From Marinoscillum sp040222955 (GTDB taxonomy: Bacteria; Bacteroidota; Bacteroidia; Cytophagales; Cyclobacteriaceae): DNA of 64,000 nt. The stretch spans positions 1-64,000 of the forward strand of contig NZ_JAVKCA010000002.1 of the NCBI RefSeq assembly GCF_040222955.1, given 5' to 3'. The position numbers were made by a program, and so were the translations under genes. A model generated the notes under the pieces. It was not told where the DNA came from and did not search any database. It saw only the letters and a program-made list of their open reading frames with translations. Positions 63,662-64,000 of this stretch are shown here, in pieces. How positions within the stretch are numbered: position 1 is the first letter of the stretch; every line of letters starts with the position of its first letter.

Positions 63662-63765
63662 ATTCCCGCGCAGGCGGGAATCTCATCCAGGAGAGGTTTT
63701 CAGAAAGATGAGTCGATTTGGAAGGCATTGTCTTACGGTTCGACGGAGCTCAGCATGACAATGCC
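63662..63765. repeat. REP-like repeat with two hairpins
   Basis: Hairpin attcccgc/gcgggaat at 63662-63681, then ggcattgtc (63724-63732) pairing with gacaatgcc (63757-63765) around a segment reading tcgacggagctcagcatgac. Similar dispersed noncoding repeats are common in bacterial genomes. The remainder of 63485-64000 is AT-rich with no supported gene. Confidence 0.6.
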
Positions 63766-64000
63766 GGCCTTAGCTTGCAATTCGGAATCAGCGTGAGAAT
63801 GTAGGTGGATAAAAAAAAGCCAGGTGCTGATCACAACAATGCCGAGCGCCTGTCCCATTGAAAATGTCATGGTGAGGCTGTTGAACCATCAGAGGGTTTT
63901 TAACGATGGTTAATTATATCAACTAATTCAAATAGTAAAATTTGACCCTCATAATTATTGTAGATCATTTTGACGTAACCGTACTCCTTCTTGAACCAAT

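Noticed and set aside
63563..63796. 77-codon frame near the right edge
   Set aside because: It runs through the REP-like hairpins, and its translated motifs are those produced by such repeats.

Overview
The window comes from a member of the Bacteroidota, most likely a Cytophagales-type, probably marine, polysaccharide degrader. The signs are a SusC/SusD pair, a hybrid two-component regulator (HTCS), several secreted enzymes ending in a type IX secretion (T9SS) sorting domain, LytTR/LytS-type signalling, and no clear Shine-Dalgarno sequences. Almost the whole 64 kb is a carbohydrate-utilisation island for glucuronoxylan and related uronic-acid polymers. Family assignments were made by eye from motifs; no database search was run.

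Region 1 (0.46-15.6 kb) is a xylan block. A tightly packed minus-strand operon runs from a GH3 beta-xylosidase (11.87 kb) through a GH10 xylanase, a Tat-like exported Gfo/Idh/MocA oxidoreductase, a pentonate dehydratase, a GntP permease, an FAH-family dehydratase and a 2-oxoglutarate-semialdehyde dehydrogenase to a second GH10 xylanase (0.46 kb). Together they can take xylo-oligosaccharides to xylose, xylonate and then 2-oxoglutarate by the oxidative (Weimberg-type) route. Divergently, GH67 alpha-glucuronidase and mannonate dehydratase (uxuA) handle the glucuronic acid side chains. Region 2 (15.8-23.4 kb) holds a 1,513-residue T9SS surface protein and a LytTR regulator with a TPR histidine kinase.

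Region 3 (23.5-27.4 kb) is foreign-looking and visibly AT-richer. It contains a PemK/MazF-like gene between two copies of a small inverted-repeat element, a membrane coiled-coil gene, and a DprA-like gene overlapping a ComF-like phosphoribosyltransferase gene. The last two units are bounded by sites with the architecture of integron attC sites. In each cassette the inverse core mirrors the cassette's own first bases. I read this as an integron-like cassette array without a visible integrase, carrying a candidate defence module inside a sugar-utilisation island.

Region 4 (27.6-40.4 kb) returns to uronate and xylan metabolism: glycerate kinase, a second GntP permease, a second uxuA, an SDR mannonate/fructuronate oxidoreductase, a DUF4861 lipoprotein, an IPT/TIG surface lipoprotein, an SdpI-like membrane protein, an acetyl-esterase with PKD and T9SS domains, and a GH10 xylanase with a carbohydrate-binding domain apparently nested in its catalytic barrel.

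Region 5 (40.9-43.2 kb, plus strand) has a 7TM-DISM receptor fused to a transposase-type zinc ribbon, then a 3D-domain protein. Region 6 (43.3-63.5 kb) is a second polysaccharide utilisation locus: GH2, GH88, SusD, SusC, HTCS, a beta-helix lyase-like protein, a jelly-roll lyase-like protein, a Gfo/Idh/MocA oxidoreductase, an outer-membrane barrel, a PL14-like protein and a serine-hydrolase-fold lipoprotein whose active site looks degraded. No sulfatase or rhamnosidase is present, so an unsulfated uronan or glucuronoxylan is a better guess than ulvan. REP-like repeats lie at both window ends. I found no rRNA, tRNA or CRISPR array.
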